Shown: one piece after another, positions 12,931-26,400 of the stretch
Numbering within the stretch: position 1 is the first letter of the stretch
Layout of the letters: each line of letters opens with the position of its first letter
DNA from: Luidia sarsii
Taxonomy: Eukaryota; Echinodermata; Asteroidea; Paxillosida; Luidiidae
Assembly (NCBI GenBank): GCA_949987565.1
Contig: OX465118.1
Location: 9,434,723-9,498,722, forward strand
Direction: 5' to 3'
DNA length: 64,000 bases
The notes under the pieces: model-generated
Told to the model about the DNA's origin: nothing
What the model saw: only the letters and a program-made list of their open reading frames with translations
Databases searched by the model: none
Position numbers and translations under genes: made by a program

Positions 12931-15900
12931 CGTCCGTCCGTCCGTCCGTCCGTCCGTCCGTCCGTCCGTCCGTCCGTCCGTCCGTCCGTCCGTCCGTCCG
13001 TCCGTCCGTCCGTCCGTCCGTCCGTCCGTCCGTCCGTCCGTCCGTCCGTCCGTCCGTCCGTCCGTCCGTCCGTCCGTCCGTCCGTCCGTCCGTCCGTCCG
13101 TCCGTCCGTCCGTCCGTCCGTCCGTCCGTCCGTCCGTCCGTCCGTCCGTCCGTCCGTCCGTCCGTCCGTCCGTCCGTCCGTCCGTCCGTCCGTCCGTCCG
13201 TCCGTCCGTCCGTCCGTCCGTCCGTCCGTCCGTCCGTCCGTCCGTCCGTCCGTCCGTCCGTCCGTCCGTCCGTCCGTCCGTCCGTCCGTCCGTCCGTCCG
13301 TCCGTCCGTCCGTCCGTCCGTCCGTCCGTCCGTCCGTCCGTCCGTCCGTCCGTCCGTCCGTCCGTCCGTCCGTCCGTCCGTCCGTCCGTCCGTCCGTCCG
13401 TCCGTCCGTCCGTCCGTCCGTCCGTCCGTCCGTCCGTCCGTCCGTCCGTCCGTCCGTCCGTCCGTCCGTCCGTCCGTCCGTCCGTCCGTCCGTCCGTCCG
13501 TCCGTCCGTCCGTCCGTCCGTCCGTCCGTCCGTCCGTCCGTCCGTCCGTCCGTCCGTCCGTCCGTCCGTCCGTCCGTCCGTCCGTCCGTCCGTCCGTCCG
13601 TCCGTCCGTCCGTCCGTCCGTCCGTCCGTCCGTCCGTCCGTCCGTCCGTCCGTCCGTCCGTCCGTCCGTCCGTCCGTCCGTCCGTCCGTCCGTCCGTCCG
13701 TCCGTCCGTCCGTCCGTCCGTCCGTCCGTCCGTCCGTCCGTCCGTCCGTCCGTCCGTCCGTCCGTCCGTCCGTCCGTCCGTCCGTCCGTCCGTCCGTCCG
13801 TCCGTCCGTCCGTCCGTCCGTCCGTCCGTCCGTCCGTCCGTCCGTCCGTCCGTCCGTCCGTCCGTCCGTCCGTCCGTCCGTCCGTCCGTCCGTCCGTCCG
13901 TCCGTCCGTCCGTCCGTCCGTCCGTCCGTCCGTCCGTCCGTCCGTCCGTCCGTCCGTCCGTCCGTCCGTCCGTCCGTCCGTCCGTCCGTCCGTCCGTCCG
14001 TCCGTCCGTCCGTCCGTCCGTCCGTCCGTCCGTCCGTCCGTCCGTCCGTCCGTCCGTCCGTCCGTCCGTCCGTCCGTCCGTCCGTCCGTCCGTCCGTCCG
14101 TCCGTCCGTCCGTCCGTCCGTCCGTCCGTCCGTCCGTCCGTCCGTCCGTCCGTCCGTCCGTCCGTCCGTCCGTCCGTCCGTCCGTCCGTCCGTCCGTCCG
14201 TCCGTCCGTCCGTCCGTCCGTCCGTCCGTCCGTCCGTCCGTCCGTCCGTCCGTCCGTCCGTCCGTCCGTCCGTCCGTCCGTCCGTCCGTCCGTCCGTCCG
14301 TCCGTCCGTCCGTCCGTCCGTCCGTCCGTCCGTCCGTCCGTCCGTCCGTCCGTCCGTCCGTCCGTCCGTCCGTCCGTCCGTCCGTCCGTCCGTCCGTCCG
14401 TCCGTCCGTCCGTCCGTCCGTCCGTCCGTCCGTCCGTCCGTCCGTCCGTCCGTCCGTCCGTCCGTCCGTCCGTCCGTCCGTCCGTCCGTCCGTCCGTCCG
14501 TCCGTCCGTCCGTCCGTCCGTCCGTCCGTCCGTCCGTCCGTCCGTCCGTCCGTCCGTCCGTCCGTCCGTCCGTCCGTCCGTCCGTCCGTCCGTCCGTCCG
14601 TCCGTCCGTCCGTCCGTCCGTCCGTCCGTCCGTCCGTCCGTCCGTCCGTCCGTCCGTCCGTCCGTCCGTCCGTCCGTCCGTCCGTCCGTCCGTCCGTCCG
14701 TCCGTCCGTCCGTCCGTCCGTCCGTCCGTCCGTCCGTCCGTCCGTCCGTCCGTCCGTCCGTCCGTCCGTCCGTCCGTCCGTCCGTCCGTCCGTCCGTCCG
14801 TCCGTCCGTCCGTCCGTCCGTCCGTCCGTCCGTCCGTCCGTCCGTCCGTCCGTCCGTCCGTCCGTCCGTCCGTCCGTCCGTCCGTCCGTCCGTCCGTCCG
14901 TCCGTCCGTCCGTCCGTCCGTCCGTCCGTCCGTCCGTCCGTCCGTCCGTCCGTCCGTCCGTCCGTCCGTCCGTCCGTCCGTCCGTCCGTCCGTCCGTCCG
15001 TCCGTCCGTCCGTCCGTCCGTCCGTCCGTCCGTCCGTCCGTCCGTCCGTCCGTCCGTCCGTCCGTCCGTCCGTCCGTCCGTCCGTCCGTCCGTCCGTCCG
15101 TCCGTCCGTCCGTCCGTCCGTCCGTCCGTCCGTCCGTCCGTCCGTCCGTCCGTCCGTCCGTCCGTCCGTCCGTCCGTCCGTCCGTCCGTCCGTCCGTCCG
15201 TCCGTCCGTCCGTCCGTCCGTCCGTCCGTCCGTCCGTCCGTCCGTCCGTCCGTCCGTCCGTCCGTCCGTCCGTCCGTCCGTCCGTCCGTCCGTCCGTCCG
15301 TCCGTCCGTCCGTCCGTCCGTCCGTCCGTCCGTCCGTCCGTCCGTCCGTCCGTCCGTCCGTCCGTCCGTCCGTCCGTCCGTCCGTCCGTCCGTCCGTCCG
15401 TCCGTCCGTCCGTCCGTCCGTCCGTCCGTCCGTCCGTCCGTCCGTCCGTCCGTCCGTCCGTCCGTCCGTCCGTCCGTCCGTCCGTCCGTCCGTCCGTCCG
15501 TCCGTCCGTCCGTCCGTCCGTCCGTCCGTCCGTCCGTCCGTCCGTCCGTCCGTCCGTCCGTCCGTCCGTCCGTCCGTCCGTCCGTCCGTCCGTCCGTCCG
15601 TCCGTCCGTCCGTCCGTCCGTCCGTCCGTCCGTCCGTCCGTCCGTCCGTCCGTCCGTCCGTCCGTCCGTCCGTCCGTCCGTCCGTCCGTCCGTCCGTCCG
15701 TCCGTCCGTCCGTCCGTCCGTCCGTCCGTCCGTCCGTCCGTCCGTCCGTCCGTCCGTCCGTCCGTCCGTCCGTCCGTCCGTCCGTCCGTCCGTCCGTCCG
15801 TCCGTCCGTCCGTCCGTCCGTCCGTCCGTCCGTCCGTCCGTCCGTCCGTCCGTCCGTCCGTCCGTCCGTCCGTCCGTCCGTCCGTCCGTCCGTCCGTCCG

Positions 15901-16447
15901 TCCGTCCGTCCGTCCGTCCGTCCGTCCGTCCGTCCGTCCGTCCGTCCGTCCGTCCGTCCGTCCGTCCGTCCGTCCGTCCGTCCGTCCGTCCGTCCGTCCG
16001 TCCGTCCGTCCGTCCGTCCGTCCGTCCGTCCGTCCGTCCGTCCGTCCGTCCGTCCGTCCGTCCGTCCGTCCGTCCGTCCGTCCGTCCGTCCGTCCGTCCG
16101 TCCGTCCGTCCGTCCGTCCGTCCGTCCGTCCGTCCGTCCGTCCGTCCGTCCGTCCGTCCGTCCGTCCGTCCGTCCGTCCGTCCGTCCGTCCGTCCGTCCG
16201 TCCGTCCGTCCGTCCGTCCGTCCGTCCGTCCGTCCGTCCGTCCGTCCGTCCGTCCGTCCGTCCGTCCGTCCGTCCGTCCGTCCGTCCGTCCGTCCGTCCG
16301 TCCGTCCGTCCGTCCGTCCGTCCGTCCGTCCGTCCGTCCGTCCGTCCGTCCGTCCGTCCGTCCGTCCGTCCGTCCGTCCGTCCGTCCGTCCGTCCGTCCG
16401 TCCGTCCGTCCGTCCGTCCGTCCGTCCGTCCGTCCGTCCGTCCGTCC
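12931..16447 (+). repeat. (GTCC)n microsatellite block 4, about 3.5 kb
   Basis: Pure tetranucleotide run of about 879 copies, with both junctions identical to block 1. The preceding 830 bp (12101-12930) matches 1-830 at an offset of 12100, so blocks 1 and 4 are duplicated copies that now differ in length by about 1 kb. Confidence 0.97.
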
Positions 16448-17427
16448 ATTTTCTTCTTCAAATTACCAATTACAAACCCAACCTGTAAGTATCTGAAATT
16501 TCGACCAGAAGTCAACTGGTGCGCATGGCGTGTCGTGGGTGTCCCAGGGTCTGTAACCTCAAGGTTGCAGGTTCGATCCCCAGGGATATAACGTAACATT
16601 TTCTTCTTCAAATTACCAATTACAAACCCAACCTATAAGTATCTGAAATTTCGACCAAAAGTCAACTGGTGCGCATGGCGTGGCGTGGGTGTCCCAGGGT
16701 CTGTAACTTCAAGGTTGCAGGTTCGATCCCCGAGGATGTAACAGAACATTTTTCTTCTTCAAATTATCAATTACAAACCCAACCTGTAAGTATCTGCAAT
16801 TTCGACCAAAAGTCAACTGGTGCGCATGGCGTGTCGTGGGTGTCCCAGGGTCTGTAACCTCAAGGTTGCACGTTCGATCCCCAGGGATGTAACGTAACAT
16901 TTTTCTTCTCCAAATTACCAAGTACAATTAAACCCAACCTATAAGTATCTGAAATTTCGAGCAAAAGTCAACTGGTGCGCATGGCGTGTCGTAGGTGTCC
17001 TAGGGTCTGTAACTTCAAGGTTGCAGGTTCGATCCCCGAGGATGTAACAGAACATTTTTCTTCTTCAAATTACCAAGTACAAACTCAACCTATAAGTATC
17101 TGAAATTTCGACCAAAAGTCAACTGGTGCGCATGGCGTGTCGTAGGTGTCCTGGGGTCTGTAACTTCAAGGTTCCAGGTTCGATCCCCGAGGATGTAACA
17201 GAACATTTTTCTACTTCAAATTACCAAGTACAAACCCAACCTATAAGTATCTGAAATTTCGACCAAAAGTCAACTGGTGTGCATGGCGTGGCGGGGGTGT
17301 CCCAGGGTATGTAACTTCAAGGTTGCAGGTTCGATCCCCGAGGATGTAACAGAACATTTTTCTTCTTCAAATTACCAAGTACAAACCCAACCTATAAGTA
17401 TCTGAAATTTCGAATAAAAGTCAACTG

Positions 17428-20000
17428 GTGCGCATGGCGTGGCGTGGGTGTCCCAGGGTCTGTAACTTCAAGGTTGCAGGTTCGATCCCCGAGGATGTAA
17501 CAGAACATTTTTCTTCTTCAAATTATCAATTACAAACCCAACCTGTAAGTATCTGCAATTTCGACCAAAAGTCAACTGGTGCGCATGGCGTGTCGTGGGT
17601 GTTCCAGGGTCTGTAACCTCAAGGTTGCAGGTTAGATCCCCAGGGATGTAACGTAACATTTTCTTCTTCAAATTACCAATTACAAACCCAACCTGTAAGT
17701 ATCTGAAATTTCGACCAAAAGTCAACTGGTGCACATGGCGTTGCGTGGGTGTCCCAGGGTCTGTAACCTCAAGGTTGCAGGTTCGATCCCCAGGGATGTA
17801 ACGTAACATTTTCTTCTTCAAATTACCAATTACAAACCCAACCTGTAAGTATCTGAAATTTCGACCAAAAGTCAACTGGTGCACATGGCGTTGCGTGGGT
17901 GTCCCAGGGTCTGTAACTTCAAGGTTGCACGTTCGATCCACAGGGATGTAACGTAACATTTTCTTCTTCAAATTACCAATTACAAACACAACCTGTAAGT
18001 ATCTGAAATTTCGACCAAAAGTCAACTGGTGCATATGGCGTTGCGTGGGTGTCCCAGGGTCTGTAACTTCAAGGTTGCAGGTTCGATTTCCAGGGATGTA
18101 ACGTAACATTTTTCTTCTCCAAATTACCAAGTACAAACCCAACATGTAAGTATCTGAAATTTCGACCAAAAGTCAACTGGTGCGCATGGCGTGTCGTAGG
18201 TGTGCTAGGGTCTGTAACTTCAAGGTTGCAGGTTCGATCCCCAGGGATGTAACGTAACATTTTCTTCTTCAAATTACCAAGTACAAACCCAACCTATAAG
18301 TATCTGAAATTTCGACCCAAAGTCAACTAATGCGCATGGCGTGTCGTGGGTGTCCCAGGGTCTGTAACCTCAAGGTTGCAGGTTCGATCCCCAGGGATGT
18401 AAAGTAACATTTTCTTCTTTAAATTACCAAGTACAAACCCAACCTATAAGTATCTGAAATATCGACCCAAAGTCAACTAATGCGCATGGCGTGTCGTGGG
18501 TGTCCCAGGGTCTGTAACCTCAAGGTTGCAGGTTCGATCCCCAGGGATGTAAAGTAACATTTTCTTCTTCAAATTACCAATTACAAACCCAACATATAAG
18601 TATCTGAAATTTCGACCAAAAGTCAACTGGTGCGCATGGCGTGTCGTGGGTGTCCCAGGGTCTGTAACCTCAAGGTTGCACGTTCGATCCCCAGGGATGT
18701 AACGTAACATTTTTCTACTCCAAATTACCAAGTACAAACCCAACATATAAGTATCTGAAATTTCGACCGAAATTCAACTGGTGCGCATGGCGTGTCGTAG
18801 GTGTCCTAGGGTATGTAACTTCAAGGTTGCAGGTTCGATCCCCGAGGATGTAACAGAACATTTTTCTACTTCAAATTACCAAGTACAAACCCAACCTATA
18901 AGTATCTGAAATTTCGAATAAAAGTCAACTGGTGCGCATGGCGTGGCGTGGGTGTCCCAGGGTCTGTAACTTCAAGGTTGCAGGTTCGATCCCCGAGGAT
19001 GTAACAGAACATTTTTCTTCTTCAAATTATCAATTACAAACCCAACCTGTAAGTATCTGCAATTTCGACCAAAAGTCAACTGGTGCGCATGGCGTGTCGT
19101 GGGTGTTCCAGGGTCTGTAACCTCAAGGTTGCAGGTTAGATCCCCAGGGATGTAACGTAACATTTTCTTCTTCAAATTACCAATTACAAACCCAACCTGT
19201 AAGTATCTGAAATTTCGACCAAAAGTCAACTGGTGCACATGGCGTTGCGTGGGTGTCCCAGGGTCTGTAACCTCAAGGTTGCAGGTTCGATCCCCAGGGA
19301 TGTAACGTAACATTTTCTTCTTCAAATTACCAATTACAAACCCAACCTGTAAGTATCTGAAATTTCGACCAAAAGTCAACTGGTGCACATGGCGTTGCGT
19401 GGGTGTCCCAGGGTCTGTAACTTCAAGGTTGCACGTTCGATCCACAGGGATGTAACGTAACATTTTCTTCTTCAAATTACCAATTACAAACCCAACCTGT
19501 AAGTATCTGAAATTTCGACCAAAAGTCAACTGGTGCATATGGCGTTGCGTGGGTGTCCCAGGGTCTGTAACTTCAAGGTTGCAGGTTCGATTTCCAGGGA
19601 TGTAACGTAACATTTTTCTTCTCCAAATTACCAAGTACAAACCCAACATGTAAGTATCTGAAATTTCGACCAAAAGTCAACTGGTGCGCATGGCGTGTCG
19701 TAGGTGTGCTAGGGTCTGTAACTTCAAGGTTGCAGGTTCGATCCCCAGGGATGTAACGTAACATTTTCTTCTTCAAATTACCAAGTACAAACCCAACCTG
19801 TAAGTATCTGAAATTTCGACCAAAAGTCAACTGGTGCATATGGCGTTGCGTGGGTGTCCCAGGGTCTGTAACTTCAAGGTTGCAGGTTCGATCCCCAGGG
19901 ATGTAACGTAACATTTTTCTTCTCCAAATTACCAAGTACAAACCCAACATGTAAGTATCTGAAATTTCGACCAAAAGTCAACTGGTGCGCATGGCGTGTC
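17428..20000 (+). repeat. higher-order duplication, offset 1504 bp (10 monomers)
   Basis: Monomers 17428-18272 recur nearly unchanged at 18932-19776, including rare variants such as the TTAGATCCCC B box and the TTCGATTTCC B box. A further partial copy follows at about 19790-20040. Confidence 0.85.
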
Positions 20001-20400
20001 GTAGGTGTGCTAGGGTCTGTAACTTCAAGGTTGCAGGTTCGATCCCCAGGGATGTAACGTAACATGTTCTTCTTTAAATTACCAAGTACAAACCCAACAT
20101 ATAAGTATCTGAAATTTCGACCAAAAGTCAACTGGTGCGCATGGCGTGTCGTGGGTGTCCCAGGGTCTGTAACCTCAAGGTTGCACGTTCGATCCCCAGG
20201 GATGTAACGTAACATTTTTCTACTCCAAATTACCAAGTACAAACCCAACATATAAGTATCTGAAATTTCGAGCAAAAGTCAACTGGTGCGCATGGCGTGT
20301 CGTAGGTGTCCTAGGGTCTGTAACTTCAAGGTTGCAGGTTCGATCCCCGAGGATGTAACAGAACATTTTTCTTCTTCAAATTACCAAGTACAAACTCAAC

Positions 20401-23400
20401 CTATAAGTATCTGAAATTTCGACCAAAAGTCAACTGGTGCGCATGGCGTGGCGTGGGTGTCCCAGGGTCTGTAACCTCAAGGTTGCAGGTTCGATCCCCA
20501 GGGATGTAACGTAACATTTTCTTCTTCAAATTACCAATTACAAACCCAACATATAAGTATCTGAAATTTCGACCAAAAGTCAACTGGTGCGCATGGCGTG
20601 TCGTGGGTGTCCCAGGTTCTGTAACCTCAAGGTTGCACGTTCGATCCCCAGGGATGTAACGTAACATTTTTCTTCTCCAAATTACCAATTACAAACCCAA
20701 CCTGTAAGTATCTGAAATTTCGACCAAAAGTCAACTGGTGCACATGGCGTTGCGTGGGTGTCCCAGGGTCTGTAACTTCAAGGTTGCACGTTCGATCCCG
20801 AGGGATGTAACGTAACATTTTCTTCTTCAAATTACCCATTACAAACCCAACCTGTAAGTATCTGAAATTTCGACCAAAAGTCAACTGGTGCATATGGCGT
20901 TGCGTGGGTGTCCCAGGGTCTGTAACTTCAAGGTTGCACGTTCGATCCCCAGGGATGTAACGTAACATTTTTCTTCTCCAAATTACCAAGTACAAACCCA
21001 ACATATAAGTATCTGAAATTTCGACCAAAAGTCAACTGGTGCGCATGGCGTGTCGTAGGTGTCCTAGGGTATGTAACTTCAAGGTTGCAGGTTCGATCCC
21101 CGAGGATGTAACAGAACATTTTTCTTCTTCAAATTACCAAGTACAAACTCAACCTATAAGTATCTGAAATTTCGACCAAAAGTCAATTGGTGCGCATGGC
21201 GTGGCGTGGGTGTCCCAGGGTCTGTAACTTCAAGGTTGCAGGTTCGATCCCCAGGGATGTAACGTAACATTTTCTTCTTTAAATTACCAAGTACAAACCC
21301 AACCTATAAGTATCTGAAATTTCGACCAAAAGTCAACTGGTGCGCATGGCGTGGCGTGGGTGTCCCAGGGTCTGTAACTTCAAGGTTGCAGGTTCGATCC
21401 CCAGGGATGTAACGTAACATTTTCTTCTTCAAATTACCAAGTACAAACCCAACCTATAAGTATCTGAAATTTCGACCAAATGTCAACTAATGCGCATGGC
21501 GTGTCGTGGGTGTCCCAGGGTCTGTAACCTCAAGGTTGCAGGTTCGATCCCCAGGGATGTAACGTAACATTTTCTTCTTCAAATTACCAAATACAAACCC
21601 AACATATAAGTATCTGAAATTTCGACCAAAAGTCAACTGGTGCGCATGGCGTGTCGTGGGTGTCCCAGGGTCTGTAACATCAAGGTTGCACGTTCGATCC
21701 CCATGGATGTAACGTAACATTTTTCTTCTCCAAATTACCAAGTACAATCCCAACATATAAGTATCTGAAATTTCGACCGAAATTCAACTGGTGCGCATGG
21801 CGTGTCGTAGGTGTCCTAGGGTATGTAACTTCAAGGTTGCAGGTTCGATCCCCGAGGATGTAACAGAACATTTTTCTACTTCAAATTACCAAGTACAAAC
21901 CCAACCTATAAGTATCTGAAACTTCGAATAAAAGTCAACTGGTGCGCATGGCGTGGCGTGGGTGTCCCAGGGTCTGTAACTTCAAGGTTGCAGTTTCGAT
22001 CTCCGAGGATGTAACAGAACATTTTTCTTCTTCAAATTACCAAGTACAAACTCAACCTATAAGTATCTGAAATTTCGACCAAAAGTCAACTGGTGCGCAT
22101 GGCGTGGCGTGGGTGTCCCAGGGTCTGTAACTTCAAGGTTGCAGGTTCGATCCCCAGGGATGTAACGTAACATTTTTCTTCTCCAACTTACCAATTACAA
22201 ACCCAACCTGTAAGTATCTGAAATTTCGACCGAAATTCAACTGGTGCGCATGGCGTGTCGTAGGTGTCCTAGGGTATGTAACTTCAAGGTTGCAGGTTCG
22301 ATCCTCGAGGATGTAACAGAACATTTTTCTACTTCAAATTACCAAGTACAAACCCAACCTATAAGTATCTGAAATTTCGAATAAAAGTCAACTGGTGCGC
22401 ATGGCGTGGCGTGGGTGTCCCAGGGTCTGTAACTTCAAGGTTGCAGGTTCGATCCCCGAGGATGTAACAGAACATTTTTCTTCTTCAAATTACCAAGTAC
22501 AAACTCAACCTATAAGTATCTGAAATTTCGACCAAAAGTCAACTGGTGCGCATGGCGTGACGTAGGTGTCCCAGGGTCTGTAACTTCAAGGTTGCAGGTT
22601 CGATCCCCAGGGATGTTACGTAACATTTTTCTTCTCCAACTTACCAATTACAAACCCAACCTGTAAGTATCTGAAATTTCGACCAAAGTCAACTGGTGCA
22701 CATGGCGTTGCGTCGGTGTCCCAGGGTCTGTAACTTCAAGGGTGCAGGTTCGATCCCCGAGGATGTAACAGAACATTTTTCTTCTTCAAATTACCAATTA
22801 CAAACCCAACCTGTAAGTATCTGAAATTTCGACCAAAAGTCAACTGGTGCACATGGCGTTGCGTGGGTGTCCCAGGGTCTGTAACTTCAAGGTTGCACGT
22901 TCGATCCCCAGGGATGTAAAGTAACATTTTCTTCTTCAAATTACCAATTACAAACCCAACCTGTAAGTGTCTGAAATTTCGACCAAAAGTCAACTGGTGC
23001 ATATGGCGTTGCGTGGGTGTCCCAGGGTCTGTAACTTCAAGGTTGCAGGTTCGATCCCCAGGGATGTAACGTAACATTTTTCTTCTCCAAATTACCAAGT
23101 ACAAACCCAACCTATAAGTATCTGAAATTTCGACCAAAAGTCAACTGGTGCGCATGGCGTGGCGTGGGTGTCCCAGGGTCTGTAACCTCAAGGTTGCAGG
23201 TTCGATCCCCAGGGATGTAACGTAACATTTTCTTCTTCAAATTACCAATTACAAACCCAACATATAAGTATCTGAAATTTCGACCAAAAGTCAACTGGTG
23301 CGCATGGCGTGTCGTAGGTGTGCTAGGGTCTGTAACTTCAAGGTTGCAGGTTCGATCCCCAGGGATGTAACGTAACATTTTCTTCTTTAAATTACCAAGT

Positions 23401-26400
23401 ACAAACCCAACCTATAAGTATCTGAAATTTCGACCAAAAGTCAACTGGTGCGCATGGCGTGGCATGGGTGTCCCAGGGTCTGTAACTTCAAGGTTGCGGG
23501 TTCGATCCCCAGGGATGTAACGTAACATTTTCTTCTTCAAATTACCAAGTAAAAACCCAACCTATAAGTATCTCAAATTTCGACCAAAAGTCAACTAATG
23601 CGCATGGCGTGCCGTGGGTGTCTCAGGGTCTGTAACCTCAAGGTTGCAGGTTCGATCCCCAGGGATGTAACGTAACATTTTCTTCTTCAAATTACCAATT
23701 ACAAACCCAACATATAAGTATCTGAAATTTCGACCAAAAGTCAACTGGTGCGCATGGCGTGTCGTGGGTGTCCCAGGTTCTGTAACCTCAAGGTTGCACG
23801 TTCGATCCCCAGGGATGTAACGTAACATTTTTCTTCTCCAAATTTCCAATTACAAACCCAACCTGTAAGTATCTGAAATTTCGACCAAAAGTCAACTGGT
23901 GCATATGGCGTTGCGTAGGTGTCCCAGGGTCTGTAACTTCAAGGTTGCACGTTCGATCCCCGAGGATGTAACAGAACATTTTTCTTCTTTAAATTACCAA
24001 GTACAAACCCAACCTATAAGTATCTGAAATTTCGACCAAAAGTCAACTGGTGCGCATGGCGTGGCATGGGTGTCCCAGGGTCTGTAACTTCAAGGTTGCG
24101 GGTTCGATCCCCAGGGATGTAACGTAACATTTTCTTCTTCAAATTACCAAGTAAACACCCAACCTATAAGTATCTCAAATTTCGACCAAAAGTCAACTAA
24201 TGCGCATGGCGTGTCGTGGGTGTCTCAGGGTCTGTAACCTCAAGGTTGCAGGTTCGATCCCCAGGGATGTAACGTAACATTTTCTTCTTCAAATTACCAA
24301 TTACAAACCCAACATATAAGTATCTCAAATTTCGACCAAATGTCAACTAATGCGCATGGCGTGTCGTGGGTGTCCCAGGTTCTGTAACCTCAAGGTTGCA
24401 CGTTCGATCCCCAGGGATGTAACGTAACATTTTTCTTCTCCAAATTTCCAATTACAAACCCAACCTGTAAGTATCTGAAATTTCGACCAAAAGTCAACTG
24501 GTGCATATGGCGTTGCGTAGGTGTCCCAGGGTCTGTAACTTCAAGGTTGCACGTTCGATCCCCAGGGATGTAACGTAACATTTTTCTTCTCCAAATTACC
24601 AAGTACAAACCCAACATATAAGTATCTGAAATTTCGACCAAAAGTCAACTGGTGCGCATGGCGTGTCGTAGGTGTCCTAGGGTCTGTAACTTCAAGGTTG
24701 CAGGTTCGATCCCCGAGGATGTAACAGAACATTTTTCTTCTTCAAATTACCAAGTACAAACTCAACCTATAAGTATCTGAAATTTCGACCAAAAGTCAAC
24801 TGGTGCGCATGGCGTGGCGTGGGTGTCCCAGGGTCTGTAACCTCAAGGTTGCAGGTTCGATCCCCAGGGATGTAACGTAACATTTTCTTCTTCAAATTAC
24901 CAATTACAAACCCAACATATAAGTATCTGAAATTTCGACCAAAAGTCAACTGGTGCGCATGGCGTGTCGTGGGTGTCCCAGGTTCTGTAACCTCAAGGTT
25001 GCACGTTCGATCCCCAGGGATGTAACGTAACATTTTTCTTCTCCAAATTACCAATTACAAACCCAACCTGTAAGTATCTGAAATTTCGACCAAAAGTCAA
25101 CTGGTGCACATGGCGTTGCGTGGGTGTCCCAGGGTCTGTAACTTCAAGGTTGCACGTTCGATCCCGAGGGATGTAACGTAACATTTTCTTCTTCAAATTA
25201 CCCATTACAAACCCAACCTGTAAGTATCTGAAATTTCGACCAAAAGTCAACTGGTGCATATGGCGTTGCGTGGGTGTCCCAGGGTCTGTAACTTCAAGGT
25301 TGCACGTTCGATCCCCAGGGATGTAACGTAACATTTTTCTTCTCCAAATTACCAAGTACAAACCCAACATATAAGTATCTGAAATTTCGACCAAAAGTCA
25401 ACTGGTGCGCATGGCGTGTCGTAGGTGTCCTAGGGTCTGTAACTTCAAGGTTGCAGGTTCGATCCCCGAGGATGTAACAGAACATTTTTCTTCTTCAAAT
25501 TACCAAGTACAAACTCAACCTATAAGTATCTGAAATTTCGACCAAAAGTCAACTGGTGCGCATGGCGTGGCGTGGGTGTCCCAGGGTCTGTAACTTCAAG
25601 GTTGCAGGTTCGATCCCCAGGGATGTAACGTAACATTTTCTTCTTTAAATTACCAAGTACAAACCCAACCTATAAGTATCTGAAATTTCGACCAAAAGTC
25701 AACTGGTGCGCATGGCGTGGCGTGGGTGTCCCAGGGTCTGTAACTTCAAGGTTGCAGGTTCGATCCCCAGGGATGTAACGTAACATTTTCTTCTTCAAAT
25801 TACCAAGTACAAACCCAACCTATAAGTATCTGAAATTTCGACCAAATGTCAACTAATGCGCATGGCGTGTCGTGGGTGTCCCAGGGTCTGTAACCTCAAG
25901 GTTGCAGGTTCGATCCCCAGGGATGTAACGTAACATTTTCTTCTTCAAATTACCAAATACAAACCCAACATATAAGTATCTGAAATTTCGACCAAAAGTC
26001 AACTGGTGCGCATGGCGTGTCGTGGGTGTCCCAGGGTCTGTAACATCAAGGTTGCACGTTCGATCCCCATGGATGTAACGTAACATTTTTCTTCTCCAAA
26101 TTACCAAGTACAATCCCAACATATAAGTATCTGAAATTTCGACCGAAATTCAACTGGTGCGCATGGCGTGTCGTAGGTGTCCTAGGGTATGTAACTTCAA
26201 GGTTGCAGGTTCGATCCCCGAGGATGTAACAGAACATTTTTCTACTTCAAATTACCAAGAACAAACCCAACCTATAAGTATCTGAAACTTCGAATAAAAG
26301 TCAACTGGTGCGCATGGCGTGGCGTGGGTGTCCCAGGGTCTGTAACTTCAAGGTTGCAGGTTCGATCTCCGAGGATGTAACAGAACATTTTTCTTCTTCA

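Noticed and set aside
17468..18169. Minus-strand frames of 63-233 codons with a repeated roughly 50-residue peptide through the satellite
   Set aside because: They are opened by monomers of 150 bp and closed by the 151-bp ones; variation follows DNA, not codon, constraint.
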